This document shows positions 45,808 through 56,482 of a DNA stretch of 64,000 nucleotides, in pieces. The stretch comes from Cyathus striatus (Eukaryota > Basidiomycota > Agaricomycetes > Agaricales > Nidulariaceae). The DNA lies in contig JAOVFP010000005.1 of the NCBI GenBank assembly GCA_025738555.1, positions 1,054,001 to 1,118,000 of the forward strand. Reading direction: 5' to 3'. The stretch's first letter is position 1. Each line of letters opens with the position of its first letter. The notes beneath the pieces are model-generated. The model was not told where the DNA came from. It ran no database searches and saw nothing but the letters and a program-made list of their open reading frames with translations. A program made the position numbers and the translations under genes.

Positions 45808-47097
45808 ATGCCCCCTCCCGTCTTTTTCTTGGGACTCATCGCCGATATTCTACGTATAATATCATACACCATCGGACCATCCCGCTACCAGTGGCTCCTC
45901 CTCCTCCTAATATTAGCCCTCTCGCTATGCGACATCACCCAAATCGCTCCCGCAACATCCCCAGATGACATTCGCGCAGAGAATGGTTTGGGATGTCTTT
46001 CCTGCTTCCGGATACTCAGTGCTATGCAGTGCATTCTTCTCATGGATGTCCAGAAAGACCTACGGCGCAGGAAAGACATGAAAATGGAAAAAACGATCTC
46101 GGATGCCAGCCTGAAAGAGCGTTTTAAATGGGGACTAGATCTCTTTTTCAGCCCACGCGGAGTTGGATGGACCCACGAGCCTACGTCCCGCCTTCGGTGG
46201 ATTCCATCACAACTATCAGCTTCCAAATTTAGATTCATCCTGCATCAGCTTTGGAGAATTGTAATCTTCTCGTTTTTATACGAGATATTCAAATTGCACT
46301 CAGCATTGAATCCTTATCTGCACAAGGGTGGACCGTCATTCTATGAGGTTTCTTGGGGATGGCGTATGACAATTCTCACTAGTCGGATTGTTATATACGT
46401 GGTTTTGAGCCAGTTACAGGCGATTCTTAGTATCGTGTTCATTGTGCTTGGGTTTAGCAATCCGCGCGACTGGCCTACCATTCATGGAAGTTGGAAGGAC
46501 GCATATACCGTTCGCCGTTTCTGGGGGTGAGCACATTTCAACCTCTTATCTTGAAATATCAGCATGAATCATACTCTCAGACGTTCATGGCACCAGATGT
46601 TTAGACATGTAAGATATGTATTGTATGTTACTCGATGGTTTTACCCACGATACTTTATCTTGCAGATGTTCCAGACATACGGCAAATTCGTGTCTGGAAA
46701 GCTCTTAAGCCTTCCTTCCGACAGTTCAATAACGACTTACGTGGAACTCTATACCGCATTTGTCTTATCCGGTATCATACATACTGCGGGAGACTACAGG
46801 TCGTACGGTTCACTTCACAATAGCGGCGCGATGCGATTCTTCTTCCTTCAAGCGATTATCATCACAATCGAAGACGGAGTTTGTTGGGTTGCAAAATATC
46901 TTGGATTTCAGAGGACAACATGGTGGTTACAGTATTTGGGCTATGCCTGGGTAACGTTTTGGTTCACTTGGACGCTGCCTATCTGGATGGAACCGATGGT
47001 GCGTACGGGTATTGTGGAGTTCTTGCCAGAGGAAGCTATTCTTATGGAACCGTATAACTATTTGAGGGACATGTTTACCAAACTTTTCATACTGTAG
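45808..47097 (+). CDS. wax-synthase-domain (MBOAT-type) acyltransferase, copy 1
   Basis: Three exons, 45808-46526, 46581-46608 and 46666-47097, join in frame to 392 residues, a normal length for fungal wax-synthase-domain proteins. The start (MPPPVFFLGLIADILR) is conserved in copy 2. Several hydrophobic segments (QWLLLLLILALSL; ILTSRIVIYVVLSQLQAIL; FFFLQAIIITI) indicate a polytopic membrane protein, probably of the ER. Family motifs are RRFWGRSWHQMFRH across the first splice and the MBOAT histidine in FVLSGIIHTAGDY (His288). Such enzymes transfer acyl groups to alcohols; fungal relatives include acetyltransferases of secondary metabolism (Tri7-like). The substrate cannot be inferred. Confidence 0.85.
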
Positions 47098-47726
47098 CTG
47101 ATACGTTAACTAATATGATTATCCGAAATTTCTTGCGCAGCCTCTGTATACGCTGGCTACCTGGTGGTTGGAATGATACTTAATACAAATGTATAGAAAT
47201 AGCTGAGAGCTTGCTGAAGTTGCATTGAGCGAAGCGCGAAGAGATACTTGCATTTCCCTCTCAAATAATTACATACTGCAGCACAGCGCTACCTTCGTTC
47301 GAGCAATGTAGGAATAAGAACGTTCATTTTCACGCGATAATAGAAGGTGAATTAATCGATGTTCGCACGTCGGACATACCCTCCAGCGCTCTGCCATCAC
47401 TCTTCCTCTATATTTTGCCACCCGAACAACACAAGGATAATCATAGGTTGCTCCTAATATTGGACCAGCGGTGGTTGGGTGGGGGTATTTACGATCGCAA
47501 ACTCCCAACTGCAGCTCAATGCACTTCCTATGGTTGGACTAGATAGGGTATAATCCAAACGACACAAGGGATTGCACTTCTACGATTTCAGATGAGTATC
47601 AGCTAACTCAGGAAGCCTTTTCAGCGTTCGCAGCCTTCTGAAGTTGCTTCTTGAACTTCGACATGTCAAGGTGGGGCTATCTCTGTATCACATGCTTGAT
47701 CCCCTCCTGGTTTCTGTACCCTTCTA
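47098..47726. other. downstream of wax-synthase copy 1; small C-terminal gene remnant
   Basis: A minus-strand peptide MSKFKKQLQKAANAEKAS, then stop, near 47,610-47,664 looks like the Lys/Ala-rich end of a real protein whose upstream part is cut off by the transposon fragment at 47,727. The frame 47269-47508 (minus) has CPTCEH but is otherwise unrecognised. Confidence 0.3.
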
Positions 47727-47890
47727 TAGGACCCCTGAAAATGTCCATAAATCCCTGATACTCCAGAACCAGACAAATTTGCGGCCGTGAGGCCACTAGG
47801 CTGGATCCAAATCAGACATTTTGGGGGTTTGAGACTACAGCTTGATCTAGACAGCCAGATAAATATACCGTGATTGTGCAGTTTTTTCAT
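47727..47890. mobile_element. truncated end of an AGGACCCC-family transposon
   Basis: AGGACCCCTGAAAATGTCC is followed by CCAGACAAATTTG and CATTTTGGGGG, as at the ends of the elements at 42201 and 44698. No matching opposite end with GGGGTCCT was found downstream, so only one end remains. Confidence 0.6.
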
Positions 47891-47982
47891 CGCATAATTT
47901 TTTGAGTTTCTTATATTTGTACCAGGCTCGAATCCCGATGTGTGAAAGTGTACGAATGTCGAATTGACGAGTCAATGAGATA

Positions 47983-49856
47983 TGGAAAGCCTAACGACCA
48001 CGCTGAAACGCATCAATTATAATTGAGCTCCGGTGTCCGGCACCGCGGCTTCCTGGTTAGATTTGGTTTGACGCATCCGGCCTAATTTACTTTATTTCTG
48101 CGTTAGTACTTGGCGGTTGAAACTTGATACACCGCACAATAGCTGACACCACTCCGCCGCATACTGACTAAGCGACGGTGTGGCCGTTTATCTTCCCGTT
48201 ATCTTCACGGTTCCCGCTCGGATCCGAAGTTTTCTTTTCCTTTTCGTCAGGCGTGTGCATAAAAGCTTTTGCATGCTTGCTCATCTTGCAGGCTTCTTTT
48301 AGCTAATATGATGGATAGTGTTACTAAGGGCCGCCTCACTGTCAATTTTAGAAAGATTCCAATAATTATGCTTGCAAGAAAGCTTCGCCGATCAGCGAAA
48401 AACGTTCCATTTGCAGGCTGAGAAGGGGATGACGCCATGGTGGATGATTATATAAATTGATATAAGACAGGCTGCACTGGGTCAGGAAAGCTCATATAGG
48501 TATATTATTCTATTTTAATGGACTAAATAATTGATTGAGCACACAAAAGTAGTTACCGGACGACCACGCTTCAGTTAGTAAGCGCTCATTCTTGCTTAAG
48601 TGAAATCCTGAAACCGAGATACCGGGAAGCCGCGGTGCCGGACATCGGAGCTCAATTCTGATTGATGCGTTTGAGCCAGGCTCCTAAAACCATCCTCTCG
48701 CCTTGCTCGAATGGCCTTACATAAGAGACAGCTACAAGAACAAACAAAACGTAGCAGCCAAACTCGCGAGGGAGAGGCTGGCAAACATTATGACCGGGGA
48801 TCTCGGTATGTGATAATACCTCGGGAGCCACTCATAAGAAATACCTCGCTTAGAAAAAAAATGACCAACTTCACACAGCCATAAACTAATATAACATCGA
48901 GACCCTGTGATGCGATTGATACAGGGTAATAGAGAGTGGAATGAATGTGAGGGCTGAGTCCATAGATAATAATGTAACCATATTGTGTAGTATTCTATCT
49001 CTCATTTCATGCAGCTATCATCAGTTTAAAGTAGCCTACCTTATATAGATGGTCATGTACTTTCCATAAAAAACATTGAAGAATGAAGTGAATACTATTT
49101 AAAACGAGTTGTATGTCCTAGTATATTTAAAGAGGTTGAATAACATCTGTTCAGCAAATGCTTTTTCTACATCCTCACATTCTTCATGGATTTAAAATAG
49201 ATCACACACTTCATGAGTCATGTGCTTGAAGAAATTTGTTTCCAGCTGTAGATCCAGAAGATGCACCCAGAAACATCAAGGAATGAGTAGAAAATAACCT
49301 AGACAAGCCAATAAGCATCGTAAGCAAGCTTTTCACCTCAAAAATGTGTCCTACCCCTGATGAATTTATGCAGAAAACCATTACATGCATTAGTATTTTA
49401 ATGCAGAGCACATATTGTCAGTTCAATGTATTTCAATCTCTTATGGGTATGTTTTTACACTCAGAAAATATACCAGAGATAGTGCAGGACTCCTAAAGAC
49501 TTCAATGGATTGTCGATCTTCTTGAGTTGCAGACATTTAAGTGATATGAAAGTTCTCTTATGGTATCACTGCCAAATGAGCCTCTGCAATTGCTACATCC
49601 CTTGTCATCAATTCCTATGCAAGCGAGAATTTATTGCCATGTGAAACTGGTCATTTTATTCTAAGTGAGGTATTGGCTCCCAAGGTGTTGTCACATCACT
49701 GAGATCCCCGGTCATAATGTTTGCCAGCCTCTCCCTCACGAGTTTGGCTGCTATGTTTTGTTTGTTCTTATAGCTGTCTCTTATGTAAGGCCATTCGAGT
49801 GAGGCGAGAGGATGGTTTTAGGAGCCTGTGTTTGAGCGTGGTCATTAGACTTTCCA
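47983..49856. mobile_element. Mutator-like element with long TIRs, ~10-bp TSD
   Basis: TGGAAAGCCTAACGACCACG begins and its inverted counterpart ends the unit. The arms, about 225 bp each, include AGGCTCCTAAAACCATCCTC and GGCTGGCAAACATTATGACC in opposite orientations (48,672-48,870 and 49,650-49,856). CAATGAGATA (47973-47982) and TAATGAGATA (49857-49866) flank it. Long TIRs and a 9-10 bp duplication fit Mutator-like elements. The left arm is split by a 665-bp MITE. The interior (49,000-49,640) is AT-rich and without a transposase. Confidence 0.75.
48007..48671. mobile_element. MITE nested in the left arm, TIR AACGCATCAAT, TSD TGA
   Basis: AACGCATCAAT..AATTGAG begins and its inverted counterpart ends the 665-bp unit; about 48 bp of TIR include TGTCCGGCACCGCGGCTTCC. 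TGA flanks both sides (48004-48006, 48672-48674). The undisturbed right arm of the host shows what the site looked like before insertion. Confidence 0.75.
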
Positions 49857-49866
49857 TAATGAGATA

Positions 49867-50242
49867 CTGTACGAATCCGATCAATTGGGCAGTCACGCGT
49901 CACGCACCCATTCTGCCGCGCTGAAATTTGGACCATGTCACGCATCACAAATAAAAATGCCGAAAGGTTAAACCGTGACATATTTAGACGCCGGCGTACA
50001 CCCAAAAATTTTCAACGTAATAATAATTTTTTCTTCTCCAATAGCTATTTCTTGCCAACCAACAGTGTTCAGTACATTTACAAGTTAAATATGTGCACTA
50101 ATTCAAATTTTTGGCCAGCTTGAGTGCCCAAAATGCCGAAAATTCTGGTGTGTCACACTACAATTTCTCATGTGCTGAAATCATTTTGCGGTTGGGCCTG
50201 TCACGCACTCAAAGGTATGCCCAATTGATCGGATTCATACAG
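49867..50242. mobile_element. Tc1/mariner-like MITE, TIR CTGTAYGAATCCGATCAATT
   Basis: The 376-bp unit starts CTGTACGAATCCGATCAATT, ends with the inverse, and is flanked by TA (49865-49866, 50243-50244). GTCACGC motifs lie just inside both ends, as in the MITE at 41036, so the two belong to one group. Confidence 0.8.
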
Positions 50243-50355
50243 TAGTAGGTAGCAATTGGAACTTCACTGCATTCGATGTTTTGCGTTCAATGCCCTCACT
50301 TTTGCTTCCACCTCTTACCATTCAAAAAAAGAGCTAACAATGAGAATTATATCTA

Positions 50356-50443
50356 GCATTTTGTCCCAGCTGGACATACGCAGGCTGTTACATATGCTGT
50401 TGTGGAGAGGATTGCTGATTTGATTAAGGAAAAGTGGGCCTAG
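50356..50443 (+). pseudogene. GMC oxidoreductase last exon, duplicated fragment
   Basis: Encodes FVPAGHTQ..YAVVERIADLIK and a stop (TAG 50441-50443), matching 39316-39402. Nothing else of the GMC gene lies upstream, so the duplication breakpoint falls in the last intron. CG sites of copy 1 (CCCGGCTGG, GCTACGTATG, GTTGCGGAG) are CA or TG here. Confidence 0.85.
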
Positions 50444-50480
50444 TTTGGTGCGTGTTTGCAGTTAGGGTTTGGGGTATTAA

Positions 50481-51492
50481 CACTGCGTGCATGCCTCGAT
50501 ATTTCAATGTGAAATAGCTTTGAAATATCGTGGAAATATTCTTATTATTACATCATTATTTCGCTTTGTAATATTCATAAAATTCACATATAATATTTCT
50601 CACATATTTGAAAGTCACAATAACAAAGAAATATTGAAACCCGGATCCCCATTTTCTTTCAAATCCTTTATTCAATATTTCAAAGGTTTTTCATCTATGA
50701 AATAACAAAGAAATATTTATTTGTCACACTGAGTAGTCACAATGAGCTTTGTCTACCATTGTCTCATCTTTGTGACATACATATGTCACAAGGTTCTTAT
50801 CTAAGAGATCTTAGCAAAATCTTAGTGGCATCGTGACATATGTCACAGTCGTCACAGTCGTCACAGTCGTCACAGTCGTCACAGTTGTCACAGTCGTCAC
50901 AGTTGTCACAGTCGTCACAGTTGTCACAGTCGTCACAGTTGTCACAATCGTCGCAGTTGTCGCAGTTGTCACAGTCGTCACACATGTCGCAGTTGTCCCA
51001 CAGTGTCACAGTTGTCACAGTCGTCACACATGTGGGACAAGTGTGACAAGTGTGACAACTGCGACGACTGTGACGACTGCGACAACTGTGACACTGTGGG
51101 ACAACTGCGACATGTGTGACGACTGTGACGACTGCGACAACTGTGACAACTGCGACAACTGCGACGATTGTGACAACTGTGACGACTGTGACATATGTCA
51201 CAAAGATGAGACAATGGTAGACAAAGCTCATTGTGACTACTCAGTGTGACAAATAAATATTTCTTTGTTATTTCATAGATGAAAAACCTTTGAAATATTG
51301 AATAAAGGATTTGAAAGAAAATGGGGATCCGGGTTTCAATATTTCTTTGTTATTGTGACTTTCAAATATGTGAGAAATATTATATGTGAATTTTATGAGT
51401 ATTACAAAGCGAAATAATGATGTAATAATAAGAATATTTCCACGATATTTCAAAGCTATTTCACATTGAAATATCGAGGCATGCATGCAGTG
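50481..51492. mobile_element. foldback (palindromic) element, TSD TAA
   Basis: The 1012-bp unit is a near-complete inverted repeat: CACTGCGTGCATGCCTCGAT at the left, its inverse at the right, with arms of roughly 300 bp. TAA flanks it (50478-50480, 51493-51495). In copy 1 the equivalent site near 39,440 has a single TAA (GGGCTATAAGGAGAGCTGA), which confirms insertion and boundaries. A 3-bp TWA target and TIRs suggest a PIF/Harbinger-derived element. The left arm has about 58 bp that the right lacks. Mirror-image 72-codon frames in the arms are a by-product of symmetry. Confidence 0.9.
50829..51195. repeat. GTCACAG(T/C)(C/T)GT array, inverted about its centre
   Basis: The left half repeats GTCACAGTCGTCACAGTTGT with a 9-nt unit some 18 times or more; the right half is the complementary GACAACTGTGACGACTGTGA. 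The switch lies near 51,030. It forms the core of the foldback element and would make a long hairpin. Confidence 0.9.
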
Positions 51493-52014
51493 TAAGTTGG
51501 CTGATGAGCTTTTTGTAGAGGTTCAGGTTTGGAGTATGGTTCACTTGCGTATGTATGGATGATAGTTGGTGGGCATGATGTTTCGAATAAATAGCAATCT
51601 TGACCACCTGTGATTGATTTCGAGATGCGTATGGTGGAAGCGTGAATTTCCTTCTTCATGATCGTCTAGGTTGGGTTAGGTGTCGACGATGTGAGTCCTT
51701 CTCAGCTGAACGTATGGAACGATGATTATGGAACAACTTTTAAAGATGTAAGACGTATGTATACTTCTGGCAAGCCTAGACTCCCTGCCTGGACTCTGAA
51801 GCGACGCGGTCAGCTGATCGTAATACCTACGCGTACTTTGGTCTTATAGGTCCACCTTTATTTCTGTAGTCGATAGTCTGTTCTCAGTCTGACGACCACC
51901 ACTCGTACGGGAATGTCCTTACCATCTTAACTCATTCGCAACTCCAACACCATAGAAGACGCAGACTCCGATACAGACGAAAATCGGCTTTTAATTGAAT
52001 GAAAATAATAAAGT

Positions 52015-53321
52015 CTATGTACTCTTCCAATTCACGCTTTCCGGATCATGGAGCATCGTCGTTGCTATCATATACAACTCCGACGCCTCCTTGTTAAGAT
52101 TCCGTAACTCTGTCTCCATCATTTTCAGTGTACGCTTTCCTTGAACTGCTGATGTCTTGCTCAGCATTCCGTCGATCCCTTCAAGTGCCAGGAGTGGACT
52201 CGCAAGTCCTGCGAGGACGTTACGTGTGAACTTTGTCAATTCTACTACTCCTTCTCGCATCTCTGTTTGTTTGTTAAGGTGGATAATAGAATACTTTGTG
52301 TCTGAAACTTACTTTCGGCGGTGTTATCACCTGGTTTCTCGAGTTCGGTTGAGTCCTTCTTTAATTCGACGACGCGCCCTTCCATCTTTGAGCATTCATT
52401 AATGTGGCTCGAACTTGTCTTTTCGGAATCTGAACATAAAGCTACTGAAAGGAAGTTGCTTTCAGTGCGTTCTTCCTCAGTGGATATCGATCTTTCCGTT
52501 AGGGTTTTATTCAGACTCTCGACCTCGTCTCGTAAACGTTGCATTTCTGGAGTGAAAATTAACAACGTCGACCTAAAACATAGGTTGCAACTCACCCAGT
52601 GTATTATCACCTGATGTCTCCTCTGCTTTCTTCTGCCAGTATTCCAAAGCCGTATTCAAAGATTGAACCTTGTTTGTCATATCATCATATCCTTCCTCCA
52701 ATCGTACATTTGCGTAGTAAGTTGATTCCATCTCCAGGTTCACTTGGTCGAGTTCTTCGTTTTTGCTATCCAGCTTCCGAATGAGTTTTTCAATCTGCTC
52801 CGACAACTTTTCATTCTGCGAACGTAGTTGGATATTTCTGCGATTTAAATCCTCTACGTCCCTCACAGCGACTTTGAGACGCTCCCGAGCCTCCTCTAAT
52901 CTTATCCTTGCAATTGATCTACTCCCCTCGTCTTCGTCGTCGGACTCCACCAAATATCTCGAATCAGTGGCCATGCTTATCACACCCTGAATGAACTGTT
53001 CGGGAATACGATACCTCTGTGAGAGAACGTATATCCGCGCGCCCTCCTTCTTGGAACAAGGAGTCCTACGAATGACGCAGCTTTCACACCCAAAGCATTC
53101 CTCTCTGGGGGAACATATCGCGTGGTCCTTTGAACCTTGGCATCTATGACATTTCTACAGCGAATATGAGAGAAGACTTAAAAGATACCCATGTCTAGTA
53201 CCTCAGGATGCTTGGTCCAGTATTCTTCGTTAAGCGCCATGTCAGGCTCGGAGATGTTGCGGACACGTCCTAGTTTAGCGAATTGGTCGTAAATTTCTTT
53301 ACTTGATACAGTGGTTGGCAT
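52015..53321 (-). CDS. Cys-cluster/coiled-coil protein, unnamed
   Basis: Exons 53321-53202, 53154-52596, 52546-52313 and 52262-52015 join in frame with GT/AG introns of 47-50 nt to 386 residues. The N-terminus (MPTTVSSKEIYDQFAKLG) is followed at residues 41-75 by a Cys cluster: KCHRCQG, AICS, EECFGCESCVIRR, TPCSK. After an acidic patch (ESDDEDEGS) comes a long heptad-rich coiled coil (EKLSEQIEKLIRKLDSKNEE) to about residue 230, another helical part (MQRLRDEVESLNKTL) and a C-terminal domain (MREGVVELTKFTRN, LASPLLALEGIDGMLSK, DPESVNWKST). Zinc binding and dimerisation are likely, nucleic acid binding possible. I do not recognise a named family. The copy at 39953 is dead. Confidence 0.75.
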
Positions 53322-53556
53322 GGTGGAGACGGAAAGAAAGTAGGGGAGTTGGCTGGCACGATCAAGCGAAGTTTTACTTGATGTTTTGATGTGGTCTCCA
53401 TATTTTGGACCTGGACTATTCTACTTCAGATTTTCAGGAACAATACCCATAGGGCTTAGACTATTCCCGCTCTAATACATCCGTTGTCATATGACTTATC
53501 GAGAGTTTGAAATATATCCTATTTTCGCTGGGACAACAAATGAGTGATTAAAATAA

Positions 53557-54153
53557 TTACATATTCTGTAGGAAAGTTAAAAATAAAAGCGTATTAAGGG
53601 AGGACGGAACATACCACTGAATGGACTCAGTAGTAGACATCTGCATAACAACCTTAGAAACCTCCTGAAGCATTCTATAGCCCTCATCCTCCTCCATAAC
53701 GTTCAAAAAATCGGCAGGAGAGACATTTTCAGGTGTAACCCTCCCTGTGGCAACATCGTACTCGTAAAAACAGATGTTCAAACCGAATGCACAAACAGCA
53801 TGGATCGTCGGAAGCGTAAATCGATGGTGATAGCTTTTAAAGAGCTCCCGCATTCGCATGTCGGCCTCCTTATGCTTGGATCTGTTGCCATAGTGGTCGC
53901 TGTCTTTTACAATATCGACGAAAAATACAACCTCGGGACCAAACGGTTTCATAGGATGAATTAATATCGAAGGGTTGAGAACATCTGATATCCGACGTCT
54001 CTCCAGATACATTTGGTTGTAAATTAAGAATTTCGCCTCAAACGTGTCGAGTAAGAGATAAAAGTAGACGTTTGCGAGTCCTTTGCGGGTGTGATCATGT
54101 TGTAATATTGAACTTTCCAACATCTCTAGGAGAGCGGAACTTGTTACTGACAT
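53557..54153 (-). CDS. unnamed fungal protein, 198 residues
   Basis: Starts MSVTSSALLEMLESSILQHD and continues open for 198 codons. Recognisable blocks are PFGPEVVFFVDIVKDSD, EADMRMRELFKSYHHRFTLP, HAVCAFGLNICFYEYDVATG, SPADFLNVMEEDEGYRMLQE and TTESIQWY. They correspond to the relic at 2857-3298. A GT/AG pair near the end (GTATGTTCC..CCTACAG) could be an intron, in which case the protein ends directly after ESIQ. Function is unknown; the layout recalls a large set of mushroom orphan proteins. It is transcribed in the same direction as the Cys-cluster gene, 236 bp upstream of it. The matching region in copy 1 is deleted. Confidence 0.65.
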   Translation of the reverse strand: MSVTSSALLEMLESSILQHDHTRKGLANVYFYLLLDTFEAKFLIYNQMYLERRRISDVLNPSILIHPMKPFGPEVVFFVDIVKDSDHYGNRSKHKEADMRMRELFKSYHHRFTLPTIHAVCAFGLNICFYEYDVATGRVTPENVSPADFLNVMEEDEGYRMLQEVSKVVMQMSTTESIQWYVPSSLNTLLFLTFLQNM

Positions 54154-54159
54154 GGTGGT

Positions 54160-55142
54160 GGTTTAAAGAGAGTTAGATCGGTGCTGAATGGCATATTTAA
54201 GCAACGGTGTTAAGTAATACAATTGGATATAATTTCTTATTGATCGGTATTGAAAATAGCCTGAAAATATGTTTTTACATGACTCGAGTATCGAAATGAA
54301 TACTCGAAATCTTCTGTGGATTTTTGTAATGATGAAAGGGCTATTTTGAGAGAGAATAATGTATTTGGAAGCAGAGAGAGCTTGGAATGAAAAGATTGGA
54401 GGGGTCATGTTGGAGTCACGCGGCTGGGGCAGGCAACTTTGTTGACGATCTATATGCTTCGGAACTTCAGCTGGGGATAATTGAATTGGATAGGAGTCAG
54501 TAGTCAGACTAAGAACATATTCGGCTCTTGTGGATTGTAAGATAAGAGAGACTGCCGATATACTTCCAGCTTGTTGAATCTCAGTGCCCACGCGACTAGC
54601 GAGGCTTCAAGCTTCAAGCGCCACATAACTGAAACACAGCTAAAATTCTCGGAGAGCCGTAGTACGTACCTTGAGAAAACTAATGGTATATTCTCAACGA
54701 ATACTTGACGAAGTACTCGGCAGCCAGCCCCACTTCGATATGAAACACCCATACACACAGCCTCCTAGCTCCTCGCAATCACCTTCAGAAACCTGGAGAT
54801 GTGGCAGTTTAATGTGAAGCTTGCCTTTGTTTATTGAGACCTTTTCGATGTGTACATCAATTATAATACATTACTTATTCCTGTATCCAAGCCTATGTTT
54901 GGGAGTACGATATGATGATAGTTAGGAAGGAGAAGCTGAGCTTTTTCGCTGCCACGGTCACTGCAGTATACTGTCACCTGTGTAGCAGGATGTTTATGTC
55001 GTCATACACTGTATGATACAGTGTATGACGACATAAACGTCCCGTCGAAATGATGTCACCGCTCATTGTCGGACATCAATGCATCAAGTTTTGTGCCGAC
55101 AGGATCGGACTTACTAAGTGTGGCAATGGAGAAATGGTAAGA
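54160..55142. other. duplicated intergenic DNA, copy 2
   Basis: From about 54,395 (GGAGGGGTCATGTTGGAGTC) it aligns with 40,877 onward in copy 1, and from 54,815 with 44,125-44,650. It contains the empty sites for the MITE at 41036 and the element at 41541, and the perfect palindrome at 54992-55038. No gene is supported. Confidence 0.65.
54992..55038. repeat. perfect 23-bp palindrome with 1-nt spacer
   Basis: GTTTATGTCGTCATACACTG.. and its exact complement are separated by a single G (55015). Copy 1 has only one arm (GTGTGACGACATAAAC near 44,550), so the palindrome arose or was lost after the duplication. Confidence 0.85.
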
Positions 55143-55190
55143 CAAGAGGCGGGAGATCCACCGATCTCGGAACACATCCCGAAGTACCTT

Positions 55191-55213
55191 CCCCCCCCCC
55201 CCCCCCCCCCCCC
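55191..55213. repeat. poly-C run, 23 nt
   Basis: An uninterrupted run of C just inside the left TIR. The length may be inexact because such runs are error-prone in sequencing. Confidence 0.8.
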
Positions 55214-55686
55214 AAATATAGACTAGTACAGTTCTGCCATATTGAATCTCCGACGGCAGCCCTTTGCAGCGCTGGCACCAAGCTGGTACGTTCTCAGCTG
55301 ACATCACCCTTGATTTACCTGCACCACCAATATCTTTGGGCTCGCGTTGCAAGACGCGTCGTTTTGACGCATTTGACCGTCACCACAGATTTCTACGCAA
55401 TGGCACATAGCACCTGTACATAGTGGTGTACATACTGGATCCTCGTCACATGTACATACAGTCGATCGTTTCAATGTCAATATCATGTCGTTTTCCACAC
55501 ATGAAGATCCTGTTTTCTCTTTTTTGCTGGGAGTTATCGACAACATTCCGCATTTCAAGGGAGATGCTCATCTAGGAACCAGGGAGTCCTTTTGTAATTG
55601 ATGTTCACGCTATGTAGGCCATGGTAACAACCCTGGAGAGTCTCAGATGAAGAAACATCAGAAAAGTAAAAATTGTAGGGCCGCAT

Positions 55687-56151
55687 TTGCAGGTGTGCAC
55701 AGAGGTTCTTTTCTTTCAAGTTCATTATAATTATATATATTCTTTAGGGCGCATTATTGAACGTTTTGAGACACTACTGAGCTCAGGCTTTGCAAACGTT
55801 CCTCATCCCCAGCCACCAGTTCCCCCGTGTCCAGGGGAAAGTTTTCACTGGACTCTAGGATCTCCATATTCAACCTTGCTTCGACATCTAATGGATCGTC
55901 ATCCAAGTTGGGAAGAGATTTTATCCAATGAGGAACAATATCGTGTTTCACTCAGAATCTCGATAGAGGAGCAAGAAAAACTTGGTGTTCCCACAGATTA
56001 CATTGGCAACTCCCCTGTATATTTAACTCACGAAGCAAGGAGATCACACAACCATCAAAACTCAAGCACTTGTATCTTACAGGCAGAATCCCCGCGACGT
56101 GCATGTCGTACCCTAACTCTAGAACATAACTCATCGAGGCAAATTCCTTGA
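55687..56151 (+). other. open frame inside the TIR element, unnamed
   Basis: A 154-codon frame with coherent blocks (GRIIERFETLLSSGFANVP, PPCPGESFHWTLGSPYSTLL, LRHLMDRHPSWEEILSNEEQ, LGVPTDYIGNSPVYLTHEA). A likely acceptor (TTCTTTAG) near 55,746 suggests that the first ~20 residues are intron. I do not recognise it; it could be a host gene piece caught by one of the two transposons. Confidence 0.35.
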
Positions 56152-56308
56152 TTGGGGGAGCTTGCTTCCCCTATTTGTCCAGGTAGACCCAAAATTCGTA
56201 TGTGGCTGTGCGCGCATGGCAATGGTGCATGGCAACCAAGATGTGGCTGCGTGCTGTCGACCCAATGTGTTGGTCCGCATGTGTGGCTGTGCTTATTGTG
56301 TGAATTTA

Positions 56309-56482
56309 GTTTGTCAGCACCCTTTTTGGCCGTCTTTGATTCGGAATTTGCCAACTGGCCTTAAATATGGCCAAACCTTATTCTATTCCATCATCAATGT
56401 TTGTCAGCGCCTTTTTGGCTGTCTTTGATTCGGAATTTGCCAACTGACTGTCAAACCTTATTCTATCCCATCATCAACACAT
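56309..56482. repeat. 90-bp tandem duplication upstream of the Helitron gene
   Basis: GTTTGTCAGC..CC.TTTTTGGC, TTTGATTCGGAATTTGCCAA and AAACCTTATTCTAT.CCATC occur at 56309-56398 and again at 56399-56482. Confidence 0.75.

Larger units (their letters stand above)
39305..47100. other. segmental duplication, copy 1
   Basis: The order of GMC last exon, Cys-cluster gene (minus), intergenic DNA and wax-synthase-domain gene (plus) recurs from about 50,350 to the window end. Copy 1 carries its own insertions at 41036-41325, 41541-44121 and 44698-45674, and lacks about 1.4 kb that copy 2 has between 52,980 and 54,400. Confidence 0.85.

Noticed and set aside
37785..47097. GMC oxidoreductase plus acyltransferase as a biosynthetic cluster
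   Set aside because: The GMC gene is broken in several places, and the neighbourhood is a transposon-laden duplication without a backbone enzyme.
23788..51195. Regular repeats as a CRISPR-like array
   Set aside because: The 129-bp units encode WD40 propeller blades and the 9-bp units form a minisatellite; neither has unique spacers.
50487..51486. Two mirror-image 72-codon frames (MHASIFQCEIALKYRGN)
   Set aside because: They are the same sequence in the two arms of the foldback element and have no coding features.
55191..55213. 23-nt C run (and C/G runs near 41,686 and 22,731) as functional motifs
   Set aside because: Homopolymers of this length are prone to sequencing error and have no partner structure.
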